Shown here: one piece after another, positions 11,272-24,400 of the stretch
Numbering within the stretch: the stretch's first letter is position 1
How the letters are laid out: the number at the start of each line of letters is the position of its first letter
From: Actinomucor elegans
Taxonomy: Eukaryota > Mucoromycota > Mucoromycetes > Mucorales > Mucoraceae
Assembly: GCA_026027325.1 (NCBI GenBank)
Contig: JAMSLZ010000005.1
Span: 2,666,001-2,730,000, forward strand
Length of the DNA stretch: 64,000 nt
Direction of reading: 5' to 3'
Translations under genes and position numbers: made by a program
The notes under the pieces: generated by a model
Told to the model about the DNA's origin: nothing
The model's database searches: none
Seen by the model: the letters and a program-made list of their open reading frames with translations, nothing else

Positions 11272-13248
11272 AATATTGGGCTGAGAAGAGGGCAAAAAGA
11301 GAATTCAAAAAGTTTATTTTAAACTATCGGCAGTTTGTTACACACTTATTACCGTTGGTTCAGTAAAGAAGGCTTGGAAATTTTACGTTTCCAAAGCCAT
11401 TATGTTTCTTATTATCAAGTATCAATGATCCATATCATCTTTTCTTTTTTGTATACACCTGTGAACTATGGCAATTAGAGTGGACTGAATTATCAAAAGT
11501 ATAAAAGTTTCATTCTCTCAGCCATTCATTATTCTCAGTAAACACCAGCTTAATACCGGTTTTCAGGAAGCTTCAAGAATTATATGTTTGACAGGAACTC
11601 ACTTGGTTGATTTTTCAAGTTGTGGATTACATCAGTAAAGCTCATTTGGCTAGTTTATATTTGCTTTCTTTGAAAGCTACGAGGCCAATTTGCTTATTAT
11701 TATTGACCTGACATGATGATATATGGATGCGCAGATTTCATTGGATGTCGGAGGACTAAACATAAAATCCGTCCTCCTCCTACCTGATACACTCAACAAA
11801 CATACTCTATTTTACAAGGTCATATCTACATCAATAAGAAAGATTAAGATGAAGTTTTTATTTTCGCCCAGTATACGTAACCAAACGTGTTCTTTACGGC
11901 TAGCTGATATTTGTAATCTCAAGCTACTGCAACAAAGTAATACAAAGCTTCAAAGGTATGCATATTAAATCTCTAGAGTAATGGGTTTACCTTTTATTTC
12001 TTTACAAAGCTTATACCATTCGAGTGAGGATCTAATACTCTACGAATACTATCAAGCTTAAACTTTGGATTATAATATCATTGATGAAGGAGATTAAAAG
12101 AAGGACCATGACCAAGATATTCTCAACAATTTTGAGGAGTTTATGAAATTTGTTGATAACTTCTTAGCAAACAGAGATAGACATTTTTTTTTTTAAAAAA
12201 AAAAGGAACATGCTGCGTTCTTTCTAATACAAAATTATTCATGATTGTAAATGTTGTAATTTAAGTGTTATAAAACTCCTCCTAGATACTAATTTTGACC
12301 TTTGGAGCTAATTTTTTTCTAATAAATCCTATATCAATGGGAAGGAAATTCAGTATTCTACATATAGCATCAAGTGTACAGCAAGTAGGTGTATTGTTAT
12401 CAGCTTCCAGACGACGATTTCATTTTTCAGGGAGAGTCCTGGGCCTCAAAATTCTCGAGTTAACTACAGCTTGGAAAATTAGTGAGGTACATTTCCTCTG
12501 GCGCGTAAGATAGTCGATCTCGGTTATTTGACGCATCAGATCAATATGACATGCCTATTATGAGTTACTGCATCATTTAGAGCCCGAGATCTATGCCTTT
12601 AGTCGTTGTTTTGTTAAATTCATTAGATGCATTAAATGCATTTACTCATTTATCACTAACGCTGGCTAAACGGCCGATTTTTCCCTTCGTTGGATTGGAA
12701 ATATACGTAATAGAAACGTCATACCAATTCATTCGAGGCAGTTCGAAGCTTTTTTCAGCTATATATAAACGGGAAGAAGACGCGTATTCCTTCAGCCGGT
12801 ATCCTTGTACAGGCCATCTTTTTTTGAACAAGGTATTCCTGTGATCTTTCTTTGTCTTACCCAGTTTTAAAGTTTTTTTTATGTTCTTAATAGTGCTGTA
12901 ATACAGCAAGCTCTGGGACTTTTCTAGAGGAAGCAGCTTACTGCGAGCAATAAAGATAAATGGACAGCTAAACAAAATCAAGATAATCTAATCATAATAC
13001 AAAAACAGCAAGCAAGTGTACTACCCCAAGCAAAAAAAAAAAAAAGATGCTTACCTATAAAGACGATCCAAGATAAGATAAAACCACAATTAAAATCTCT
13101 ACTTGATTGGATAGTAACGGTCGGCATTTCATTAGTCATGGTGTGGAGGGGTGTTTTTTGGTCCAACTTGACTCATAATCTATAATCATATCTCTCTTTT
13201 TCTTTCTTTCTTTTCTACTCAAGGTTAAAAAAAAAGAAAGTCCAAATA
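11272..13248. other. spacer upstream of IDP; no secure gene
   Basis: Open frames at 11723-11968, 12295-12513, 12593-12844 and 12646-12981 (-) have no recognisable motif and look accidental or decayed. A minus-strand frame starting with ATG at 13139 (MTNEMPTVTIQSS, then a hydrophobic stretch, then a GTAAGC donor) could be the first exon of a very small membrane protein diverging from IDP, but no downstream exon is convincing. Confidence 0.45.
13169..13175 (+). promoter_or_regulatory. TGACTCA site upstream of isocitrate dehydrogenase
   Basis: Perfect Gcn4/AP-1-type heptamer 74 bp before the IDP start codon, just before a pyrimidine-rich (CTTT) stretch that probably marks the transcription start area. 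Confidence 0.35.
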
Positions 13249-14898
13249 ATGCTCGCTCTTCGAACCGCCACACGTAAATCTGCTGTCACTGCCGCCTTAG
13301 CTACTCGAGCTGGCTTGAACAAGGCTCATTACAGTAGCCATTCCCGAATTACAGTTGAGAATCCCGTTGTTGACTTGGACGGTGACGAAATGACTCGTAT
13401 TATTTGGGCCGATATCAAGGATAAGCTCATTTTGCCCTACTTGAAATTGGATATCAAGTACTATGACCTTGGTATGGAATACCGTGATAAAGTAAGTCGC
13501 ATTATTATGTAATCCCCGAGAAACGATGGCGCCTAATTGCGTTATAAAGACCGATGATCAAGTCACGATTGATGCAGCTGAAGCTATCAAAATGTATAAT
13601 GTTGGTATCAAATGTGCTACTATCACACCTGATGAAGCTCGCGTTAAAGGTAATACCTTGAAAAAATGATATCATTTTTTTTTCTTTTATTAAACATAGA
13701 CATAGAATTCAACTTGAAGCAGATGTGGAAATCACCCAATGGTACTATTCGTAATATCTTGAATGGTACAGTCTTCCGCGAACCTATTATTTTGGATAAT
13801 ATTCCTCGTATTGTTCCTGGCTGGACTGAGCCTATTGTCATTGGCCGTCATGCCTTTGGTGATCAGGTATGTTTTATGTCAAATGATAATGACAGCTTGT
13901 TGATAATTTTTTACTAGTACCGTTCCACCGACTTTGTCACTGACAGAGCAGGAAAATTTGAAATGTCATTCACTCCTGCTGATGGATCTGAAGCTCAAAA
14001 GTGGACTGTTTATGATTTCCCTGAAAAAGGTGGTGTTGGTATGGCCATGTACAATACCAATGACTCTATTACAGGATTTGCTCATAGTTGTTTCCAAATG
14101 GCCCTTACCAAGAACATGCCATTGTACTTGAGTACCAAGAATACCATTCTTAAAAAGTACGATGGTCGTTTCAAGGATATTTTTGAGGAGATCTACCAAA
14201 AAGACTACCGCAAGGACTTTGAAAAGGCTAATTTGTGGTACGAACATCGTTTAATTGATGACATGGTTGCTCAAGCACTCAAATCAAAGGGTGGCTTTGT
14301 CTGGGCTTGTAAGAACTATGATGGTGATGTTCAATCCGATATTCTAGCTCAAGGCTATGGTTCTCTTGGTTTAATGACTTCTGTTTTGATTACACCTGAT
14401 GGAAAGACCATGGAAGCTGAAGCTGCTCATGGTACGGTCACTCGACATTACCGTGAATACCAAAAGGTTTGATTGGATAATATATATATATATATATATA
14501 ATATTATTGTTACTAACGGATAATCCATTAGGGTAATCCTACTTCTACAAACCCTATTGCTTCCATCTTTGCTTGGTCAAGAGGTTTGGGCCACCGTGCT
14601 AAGCTTGATGGCAATGGAGCGCTCAAAAAGTTTTCTGGTGATCTTGAAAAGGCTTGTATTGATGCAGTTCAAAGAGACAATGTCATGACAAAGGATTTAG
14701 CTTTGGCTATTCATGGTAAAAAGTAAAGTATACACAAAATAGTAATGAAATTGCGCAATAGTCGTAATTCATTGAAACCACGCTTTCTAACCTTAATTTA
14801 TTTATTTATTATTTAGTCTCAAACCCGAACATTACGTTACTACTGCAGAATACATGAAGCGTGTTCAAGAGAACCTTGAACAACTTCGATCTGCTTGA
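13249..14898 (+). CDS. IDP1: NADP-dependent isocitrate dehydrogenase, mitochondrial
   Basis: Oxidative decarboxylation of isocitrate to 2-oxoglutarate with NADP. Exons 13249-13491, 13550-13649, 13706-13866, 13918-14466, 14532-14722 and 14817-14898 splice in phase to 441 residues. The first about 30 residues ([13 protein letters not shown]...) are basic, with no acids, as in a mitochondrial presequence. The mature part starts near [17 protein letters not shown]. Family signatures are [20 protein letters not shown] (substrate loop), [35 protein letters not shown] and the [14 protein letters not shown] nucleotide-binding region, all intact. The fourth intron uses a weak GTTTGA donor with a TA microsatellite inside. 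I see no second, cytosolic copy in the window. Confidence 0.96.
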
Positions 14899-15078
14899 AT
14901 CTAAACAAAATCATAAAATGCAGAGCATGAATATAATGAAAATAAAAAATAAAATAAAAAGTACAAAAAAAAAGGAATCCCTAATAACGTTACACCAGTC
15001 CCTAGAACCTTATAAAAGAATAAATTCATATAAATTCTTTTTTTTTTCTCTCTTTTTTTTTTTCTTTGTTCATTCAGA

Positions 15079-15759
15079 ATGTTTCATACCACTGATAGCT
15101 TAGAACAATGCCAGTCATTACTATCAAGCGCACAATCCAACTACTCTTCAGTTGAACATGATAGTGTATCAATCACAAGAGACAAATCAATACTGACGCA
15201 CGTTTATTGGCAGTCCGTTTTCGATCGATTTTCTACATCAGTTTATTTAGAAAACAAAGGAAGTGTTGCGCGAGATCATTTAGGTATGATAAATCGTTAT
15301 TATTTCCTTTATTGTATTGCATTTGCTCATAATATCAACATATTTCACCATATTTGTTTACCATCTATAGCAAATGAACGTACATATTTAGCTTGGCTTC
15401 GCACGAGTTTATCCACAATAGCTGTTGGCATAGGTAAAAAGTCACTATTATATAATATATATATATATTACGAAATATATACTAAGTGTGATTCTATAGC
15501 CATTGCTCAGTTGTTCAGACTGCAAGGATCGTTGCATCCAAAAGAGAACCCACCAATGTTACTGAATGGTCATTTGATAGGCCTTTTTTTTATAGTTATC
15601 AGCATGTTATTTTTAGTGTTCGCCATTGTTCGATTCTTTCATGCTCAAGTGGCCATGATCCATGGTTACTTTCCTGCAAGTAGATCCACTGTAGCCATTT
15701 CTTCCAGTATACTTTTGTTTGCTATGATACTAGTTCTTATCACTATAGCAAGTCAATAA
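15079..15759 (+). CDS. DUF202 (YidH-type) small membrane protein
   Basis: Exons 15079-15283, 15371-15433 and 15500-15759 give 175 residues. The polar N-terminus (about 70 residues) is followed by ARDHLANERTYLAWLRTSLS, the hallmark of the DUF202/YidH family. Three hydrophobic segments follow: TIAVGIAIAQLF, LIGLFFIVISMLFLVFAIV and STVAISSSILLFAMILVLITIA. The same fold is used by Vtc1 of the vacuolar polyphosphate polymerase, but this protein keeps the YidH-like AWLRTSLS and lacks an SPX domain. Its role is unknown; a vacuolar or plasma-membrane location is a guess. It starts 180 bp after the IDP stop on the same strand. Confidence 0.85.
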   Translation: MFHTTDSLEQCQSLLSSAQSNYSSVEHDSVSITRDKSILTHVYWQSVFDRFSTSVYLENKGSVARDHLGMINRYYFLYCIAFAHNINIFHHICLPSIANERTYLAWLRTSLSTIAVGIGKKSLLYNIYIYYEIYTKCDSIAIAQLFRLQGSLHPKENPPMLLNGHLIGLFFIVISMLFLVFAIVRFFHAQVAMIHGYFPASRSTVAISSSILLFAMILVLITIASQ

Positions 15760-17564
15760 TAATACAAATACCCTATCCATCCATATACCTTTTATTCTTT
15801 TTAATATCTACTACATTTTATTTCATGGGATTCAAAAACTATGGCTGTCAAAGAAACTTCCAAGAATCAACATCACATGAACCCTTCTTTTTCTTATATA
15901 TATATAATATAAAAAAAATTGTTTAAAACCAGGGCAAAACAAATAGAAAACATGGTCTAGTCTATTATCAAATTTGTCCGTTGTATCAAGGATAAAAAAT
16001 GCGCTATGTTCGTTTCATCACTCTAATGAAACCTTTTGAATTTAATCAACAGAATGCACGTGACAAATCACGCGTAATCTAAAGTAAAGCGAATTGTCCG
16101 CAGTCGTTATTTGTTTCCACCACCTATTTAAGACGAGGGGGACCAACGTTGCGCCTTGAGCATTAAAAATAATATTTAAGGTTTAGATCCATAACGCTGT
16201 GCCCTGTCACCGGAACAAGTTCCCAGGAATTAGGTTTTGTCACTGTTATGTAGTAGAGCGGACTTTGATTTAAAGTACCATTCAATGCAGCTGCTCTCTG
16301 GGTAAAAACGCCGTACCAATTGGCCGAAGTTGAACAAAGGCTAGAAATGAGTCAAGTTTATAATGCAGAGCATTTGCTAATCATGAACCAACACTGGTGA
16401 ATATATAAATGTATACTGATCATAATGATTCAATCTGGGTATGGATTTTTTTTTTTTTTTTTTCAGATGCTACATTAATCCAGAATCAGTCGAGAGATCT
16501 AGGGATCGATTGATCTAGATTATTTGCATTCATGAAATAAACAGTCAATTTTTAACGTACATTATACCCACAACAATCTAGCCAAATAAAAAAATTGTAA
16601 TAACTATAGTAAATACCCTTTATGAGCAAGTGCTAGTTGCCAGATGCGACATTAAACCGGAGCAATGTTGTAGAGATGATGGAAATGCATGATTTCTGAA
16701 AAATGGTAAGGGTATGTGTTAGAGGTTGTAACTAATTTTTTTTATGAAGTGCGCAGGCAACATCTTTGAGGTGCAGTGATTTAGCATACTATATCTTTCT
16801 TATATCAGTGAATATGTGTATGAACTCTTATTTATGGATTTTACTGTATATTAAACATTCGAGTCACATCTAAATTTTATAAAAAAAAATGGGCATTTTG
16901 TCAAATGTAACTCACTGCTTTTAATGAGCTTTCTCAACATATTTATATAATAAGGCACATTATGAAATATTCATAATCTTGGATCAAGACATACACGCGT
17001 ATGTTGTTCTATCTACAAAATATACAGTAATTATAAACTATGTAGTATTCAATCGTGGGAACTTGGATTAATGTGAATAAGCCTATCTCTAATTTAATTT
17101 AATATCTTCATCTAGTAACCAGTACACTCCCACAATAAAATAATGTATCTATTACAATTGTTGTTTGACTAAAGTACAGAAAGTGTACTATATTTTAGAG
17201 ATGAGTTATAGATTATTAGTATTTAACGATTTGCGTGGTATAATCCCTTATTATTTTAGGTGCACTACGATGGTATTTAAAACCATAACCCATCATTCTT
17301 CGTAACCCTTTGTTTCTTTTTACCATATTTCGCTCGCATGTCAAGTGAATTAAATATATAAATATATAAATCTGTAAATCTCTCGATCGATACCGTTTTA
17401 ATATCGCATCTCATCAGTAGACCCGGTCCAAAAGTGAGAAATCTACTACTACTAGACTGTTTATTTGGTTAAATTACAACAACCATATATTGTTATATAA
17501 GATTAAAAGAATATTATATGGCTTTCATATGCACCGAATCTGAACTGTTTTGCTTTCATTCTAG

Positions 17565-17613
<49 letters not shown>

Positions 17614-18490
17614 AGATTGTCATGTTCAGAACGCACTCTGAAAACTTCTGCTTAACTAACTAAAGCTTTGAATGACTATGCTTATCGTGCCCATCAATAC
17701 ATGGATTTAATGCTCTTGACTTTACATGTCCATACCGAACCTATTTATTTCGTAAGACCTTGTATTATCATTCATAACTAGAATAATTTTCTGTCTCTTC
17801 TATTTTAGATTGCTAAATCAGTAATACGATCTCTAATCTTGGTATATGATCTACGTTTAGGGCGCACTGAGTGTTTGTTAAACCGGGTTGGCTAAAGTCG
17901 AAACCTTTATTGCATAAGCTTAATCTTTTTTGCTACATGTTTCATCAAAATTTGAACTAATTTTTTTTTTATGTTGACAACGCCGTCAATATGTTTTTAT
18001 TATTCTATACCTTAATTACAAAACCAAATTCATAAATTTCATCTATGCTTTTAGACTATTTAATAAAAACAGCTTAGTTATATATCTACCTGACCTACAG
18101 CCAAGTATCAAAATGTGAGCCTTAAAAGAATGGGCCATTACGCTATGTGTACATATTCTAGACATTTTATGTTATACAGCATATTGTCACACAAAACTTT
18201 GTTTTTCTTGAAATGTTAATTTACAAATTATCTGTTTCAAACATAGTAGAAATCTTCTGAATAATATATACTTTGTAGATGCAAAAACCGAGTATACTGA
18301 TTATTTGTGTATGTAATTAGGAAACAGATGTTAACGCCTAGCTTCAGTGCCCGAAAACAAAGCTTTTCCTTTGTATTGTGTATTAGAATCAAAATCAGCC
18401 CTTACTAGATCTGCGTATCTCATTACTTTACTTTTGAAAATATACAAGTAGTGGCTATTATTGGTTCCTTATTTCGTCTTTACATAAAAT
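15760..18490. other. gene-poor repeat-bearing spacer
   Basis: No open frame of note. It contains degenerate copies of an interspersed element (16427-16495, 16641-16680, and inverted at 17381-17420) with the shared core CAGATG(C)GACATTAA, and a pure 43-nt T tract at 17569-17611. From about 18090 onward the sequence resembles the region upstream of the intact membrane-protein gene at 37 kb. Confidence 0.5.
17569..17611. repeat. poly(T) tract, 43 nt
   Basis: Longest T homopolymer in the window, followed by GCAG. It could be the tail of an antisense retrocopy or simple slippage. Confidence 0.95.
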
Positions 18491-20210
18491 ACGTATGTAT
18501 CATACAAAAGAAATTTCTTTACGTTATTAACCGCAATTATTTCTAATGCTGTTACTACTGTGTTATTAGGAATAACCAGGACGATTAGCCAAGATTTACA
18601 TGGCTATGATGAATTTTTGCCAAAGAAAAAACGATGTAATTGTTCCCACTTGGCTTTCATATATTAACCCTTTTTTGATGATAATAATCTGTCTTATTGG
18701 GCTGATCTATAAGACAGTACAGGCATTATGTAATTTAATTTCGACTATGTCTGTAGGTATACCATGCAGGTATAAGCACTTATTGCGTGATGCACAACAC
18801 TCCATCAGTTATGTGCCTCAGAATGGAAATAATACTGTTGATGGTTATAAATACAATTTCAAATACACAATGGTATGGTGTCCAAAATACTGATCGAATA
18901 TAATTAAGGAAACGATCTTTTCTCTGATATTGGCTCTACCAGCTAATATATTTATGAGTGACTTCCTCCTTTGATGGGATATATTCTACAAAGAGTATCT
19001 AGAGCTGTTTATTTGGCACGATGCAGTGTATTTCAGCAATAAGCATATCATGTATGTACTTATAAAATATAGATATGGTGCACACAATAGACATTGTGCC
19101 AATGTATACAAGTTGTAAGTTATTCTGTGTTATAGTCAATACATCATGTAAGCCAGTATACTATTATAAGCATGTTGTATGTATACCTAGTAATGAAGTG
19201 AAAACATATACAAATATCAGCTGTAAATTATCGTTCTAGAGCTTGCGACTACAAGTGTCCACATTCTTCTGCTTGCGCCCTTATGCTTCATGGTTGCATT
19301 ATTAATTTACATAAACAGGCGTAATGAATTACTACTATCAACAAGTCTAACTTGGGTATATCCCATTGCAACTGTATCTTTATTCTTTTGTAGCTTTTTA
19401 TGATATAATCTATTCATATTATGACATATGTACTCCTTTTTACACAACGACTGTACTAGGTTTGTTGATTATACTGGTGGTTTGTTTTTGCTTAAATGTT
19501 TCATCTGAACAAAAGTATTCAAGCAATGTAAGCTAATTACCACATTTTTAAACTTTACCAATACTTACAAGCTGTCAGATTATCATTTTCGCGTATATTC
19601 CTTAGCTCATTTCAAGAAAAGACCTAAATGAATTCAATTATATTAGTTTTACTTTAATAAATCCTTTGGTAGTTAACTGATTAATAATCATATATCGGCA
19701 TAAGCCGATGTTAGTAATAGCCAGGTATATACAAGCATTTGAGAGTTATAATGATACCTCATTAAAAGATCCAACAACCTGCATCTAGACCAATAATAAG
19801 TAGATGTACTGCAGCAACTTTTAGACGAAACCATGTTATTCCTAATAAACTATCTATTAGGGCTACAGGCATATAACAGCTTTTGTCTCAGAAGGGATTG
19901 AAAGTGGCATGGCCTAAAGCTTACTATCGACGCCCAACTACCGAAAATTCTGTCAATCCTTGCCCAATACTTTTTGCTGAATCATGACAATGAAGCTTAC
20001 TGATCAAATATAAACTACAAAAAAGAAAGAAAGCATAAATTGCATGAAAATCAAAAGCTTATTTAGTCATATGAACTATCTTGTTTTCCAAGTAGTGAAA
20101 GGCTATGGGGATCAAGGTTTCATTAAACGCATAGAAAAAAAAATCTTTGTCACAATTATCACAAAGTATAACAGTTCTTTGACTATATAACCAAGCTGTA
20201 AACATTATAA
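18090..20210 (+). repeat. segmental duplication, copy A (pairs with about 36795-39010)
   Basis: Similarity to the 37-kb locus extends beyond the gene. Upstream, TACCTGACCTACAGCCAA (near 18090) matches CACCTGACATACAGCCAA near 36805. Downstream, GGTTTCATTAAACGCATAGAA (near 20120) matches AGTTTCATTGAACACATAAAA near 38920. The limits are approximate. Confidence 0.55.
18491..19551 (+). pseudogene. decayed copy of the 37-kb multi-TM membrane protein gene
   Basis: Aligns by eye with the intact gene at 37177-38400 over its whole length. The start region reads ACG TAT GTA TCA TAC where the intact gene has ATG GAT GTA TCG TAC, so the start codon is lost. An internal open stretch (18600-18893) keeps the PTWLSYI, ALCNLI and MSVGIPC parts. 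Later blocks matching CVSAIVISCIRL, TVHTMDV, YYCKPVVCIP and LGLLIT are recognisable but interrupted by stops and frameshifts, and the acidic middle part is deleted. The final TAA aligns with the stop of the intact copy. Confidence 0.8.
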
Positions 20211-21495
20211 ATGCAAATAATAAAACTAATGTACTAACAATGATATGTATATTAAATTAAAAGATAATAAGATATGAACCTTGTTAGTCCTTTAGTGCAA
20301 GATAGATAAAATGTTATGGTAAACGCAAGCATTTTCTTTTTATATCTATCAGTTAGTTTGATATAATCAAGTATACCTTTAATTTATACCTATAAATAAT
20401 TACTGCATCACTCTTACAACCTATTGTATTTCCATGTTAATATAGCAATAAACGCCCGGTAATTGGACTGATTGGTTTAATTAACTTGAAGATAAGTTTC
20501 CGTGTATGGACATACGGCAGTAAATTGTTACAAAACATTCTTTAAATTATAATATGTAGCCATACTGTAATGTGTAGTATGCAAAGGCAGAGGAAGTGTG
20601 ATCATATAGATGGGTATATTCAGACACAATGAAGTATATAAGAAAATTTAAATTAAACTAAGTCAACTGAGAATCTCTAAAAAGAAATGAAAATAACTTT
20701 CTTGGATACGTTGATAAATATTATTGTGAATGAGAGCCATAACAGAGAGTTAGAGAAAGGATGTGTTATCGATAATACTACTACAGTGCGCATTCTAGAC
20801 ATTTGCCAGCGTAATAGTGTGAACCATGGTAGCAGAGGCCTCAGACTTCAAGAAATGCATCGAACATTGTAAGGGTCCAATAAATATAAGGCTACATTAA
20901 AATCGTAAATACCAACCGTAAGTCACAGAAAATCAACAATGATCTTTTTCCAAACTATCGTCTTGGGATAGCAATATTAGAATAGTAGATACTAAGCCGA
21001 TTCAGGTGTACTTTGTAACCCATATTAAGAAAGATCTGGTGTATTACTAGAACATTAAGAATACTATTGGATAATATGTATGAGAAAATTACATGCGCTT
21101 TTTTTTATATACATGCTACCACATTCATAAACGAATGTTTGGTACATGTATATGGCCAATAGTGTTACTTATCTAACGTAGTTGTACATATATTTCTTTA
21201 TTATATAATAGAAAGAGCTTAGAGTTAATGTTTGATACAAGGACGGTATTAAAACTGATAAGTGAAGATAATAAGAAATAGTGAACGTTGATTTTAAAAA
21301 AATCGTCTTTGAAATGCTCTGGCTATAAGAGAAATAGAGGATAAATAGATAGTTAGATATAATAAAAGTAGATAAACGGGAAGATATATTATTATGTATT
21401 AGTTATAGAAAGGAGTAACAGAACAGTATATATTCATTAATATAGATGTGTTGCAGCAGAGGCAAGAAAGATAATTATATATTACGACTAAAATT
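19552..21495. other. AT-rich spacer downstream of the pseudogene
   Basis: The first about 650 bp belong to the segmental duplication. The rest is AT-rich, and the 61-codon frame at 20687-20872 has no recognisable motif. Confidence 0.5.
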
Positions 21496-24400
21496 TTATG
21501 CAGCGGGTGCAGCAGCTGCGGGTTCTTCAGCGGGTGGAGCAGCTACGGGTTCTTCAGTAGGTACAGGCACTTCGGCTGTAGTTGGCTCAGGAACAGTTTC
21601 AGTAGTAGTATCAACTGGAGGTGGAACCTCGGTGGTAGTAGCAGCAGGTGGCTCAGGAACGGCTATAGTGGTTGTGGCAGTGGGAACAGGAGGAACAGCA
21701 CTGCTTGTATTATCGCCGCCAATCAAATCACTAATATTGTTGGGAACACTTGCAACCATAGGAGGGGGAGACATACAGAGCTGCTTCATTTGCTCTGGGT
21801 CTTGATCCGTAATTCCAGGAACAGTCAAAACGTAAGGTACATTTTGCTGATAGTAGTACATGTTGGAAGCGGCAAAGTTATCACCAACAATGACAGATGC
21901 GTTTTGAGTGACATTATAAAAGTTGTGAAGATCGGCAAAAGTAGACAATAAGCCCATAACTTCCGTTTCAGCAAGTTTGACAGGCCATTCATCCGAAACA
22001 ACAGTTCCCTTGGGTGGAATAGTCAAAGGAGAAGGAAGGGTGTAATCAATGGAACCAATCAAAAGCTCCTTGCCATATTTTTCTAAGCCGCCAACAGTAC
22101 AGCCGATTACTTTGGTAGTAGAAGCTTTGATGCTTACTAGAGTGAAAGGAGTATCGAGAGGATTGTAGAGTTCAATTGTGGCTAAAGCATTACCACTCAA
22201 CATATCGGTTAATTCTCCCTTGACATCGATCTTCTTGATCAAACCTTCGGTTTGTCCGTTGATAGAGGTAGCAAGTCGAACTTGAGAGATACCAGCTTGA
22301 AGAGGAGCAATCTTGGTGGAAGTAGCAGTACCCTGAATGGTCAAAGCAACAGGTGCACCAACTAAGTAATCAGTGAGCATCTTACCTACGGCAATAATGC
22401 TAGTAGCACCTTCGCCCAAGTGCATGCGAGAGTTGTAGCGAGTAGGTCCAGGGACAATGGTAAGATCGGTCAAGTAAGATTTACCAACGACTGCTTGGAA
22501 TTCGTTCATGACTACATCAAAGTTGATATCGCCTACATTAATGGTAATGTTGGAGGGGTTATCAATTTCAACAACAAGGTCGACAATGACATAATGAAGA
22601 CTAGCACCAGTGACCTTGAGCTCAATAATCTTGATTTGGCCATTAAAGTTGTTAAAACCTATTTTAAATATTAGATAGACGCTTCAACTTTGTATGTTAT
22701 ATGTTCTTACCAGCTAAATGTGTTTTTACATCAAATGGAACACCAGGTAAACTCAAAGTACCAACAGCAGTTTTAGCGATAGCATTGGAAACACCCTTTA
22801 AGCCAAAGTCAATACCTGCTTTCAAAGTCAATATTTTGTTGAAACCGGCAAAGAGTTGCTTATTAGCGACCTTGAAAGGAACATCATTGAATCCAGTAGT
22901 TACAACGCCAGTGGGGCTTGTTGTAGCAGGATTAGGAGGAACGTCAAGGGTAGCAACAAGTTCATTATCATAATTAGCTTCAACCTTCATATCAAGTTGA
23001 GTGACATCAAGAGGGAAACCGAAAGGATTTGCAAGTTGAGCCTCGACTCTGTTGGAACCAGCAGGAGGATTCCAAGGATCCTTGGTAAAGTCCAATTTTA
23101 AGTCCTTCATGCTAACAGCTGGAATAAGCGTGGGTACTTTACCAGGGCCCGGCAAAATGACCTTCTCAATCTTAATAGTTTGGAAAGCAGATGTGAGCCA
23201 GCTAACAGGGCCGTTAGGACCAGAACCAGAATTACCCTTGACTGTGAGTTCAGTATCTTTATTTGCAAGGTAATTGCCAAAGACAGTTGTAATAGCAATG
23301 ATGCCTTCTGTGGTTTCTTGATAAATCAAGCGACCCTTCATGGCCATCTTAGATGTAGTCAAAGGAGCAAAGTTAGCAGGGCCATCAGAAGCAAGAGGTC
23401 CAAGATTGATATCACCAAAGTAAGATTCGAAAGCAGCACCATGAAGGTTGAAGCCAATTTGACTAGGATTCATAATAGTGGTGTCGGCATAGAGGGTGAT
23501 ACCACCAGCAGAGTCATTGGAAGGCAATTTAAATTTCTCGATTTTAACGGCGTCTTTGAAAGCGTTAGCGCCCTTCAAGGTAACAAATTTGTGAAGAGAA
23601 ATTCCAGTGAAAGTGAAACCAAGAGCAGTAACACTCACATCAGAAGTAGTGATTTCCCATTCAAAAGATTCATTGTTAATCATGAAAGCAGCAAACTCAG
23701 CCATATCGACACCATTAGCTACAGTAAAAGCGCCCTTGACGTCGAATGTAGCACCGACAAGAGCCTTGGCATTGATAGTAGGCATACTAACACTACCAAG
23801 CTTCTTACCCTTCCATGAGATGGTAAGAGGTGAAGGGAAATTAATATCAGCGTTCATGGGACCAGTCTTCTTGATAGTACCCTTCATTTGGACATTGAAA
23901 GAACCTTCAGTGACATCAGATAAAACAATTGTTTCAAAACCGAGAAGAGAACCATCGACGATCTGCTGGACAATAGGTTTACCGACGATAGGGATAAGTC
24001 CAGCAATAGTTTGATCAACTGCGACAGCAACACCGGCTTGGGAGAAGGCCAAATCATTGACATATTGGCCAATACCCGTAGTAGAAGAAAGAGAAAGATC
24101 AACCTTCAAAGCCTTCATGGCGTTCATGACAAAGTCAACAATATTAAAACCTTCAAAGATACTAGCATCTTCGCCAACGTCTTCTTGTCCTTCAATGCTG
24201 AAGCCTCCCATACCGAGAAGACCATCAAGAGCACGTGTATCCAAGTTGGCTTGAACAGCAAGGGTACGAAGCAATAAAGCGACAGCAGCAGGTTCAAGGT
24301 TCATGGACATGCTCAAAACAGGAGATTCAGCTGTTGATTTTCCAGCAATAATAAAAGGGTTGTTACTGATATCTTGATCAATATTACCAACAGGCATGCC

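Noticed and set aside
12646..13166. Possible small two-exon membrane protein diverging from IDP
   Set aside because: The first exon is plausible, but no acceptor keeps the hydrophobic downstream frame in phase, so it is noted only in the spacer entry.
16090..16340. GC-richer block resembling a structured RNA
   Set aside because: Checked by eye against 5S, U1, U2, U4, U5, U6 and U3 consensus starts without a match; no evidence for an RNA gene.
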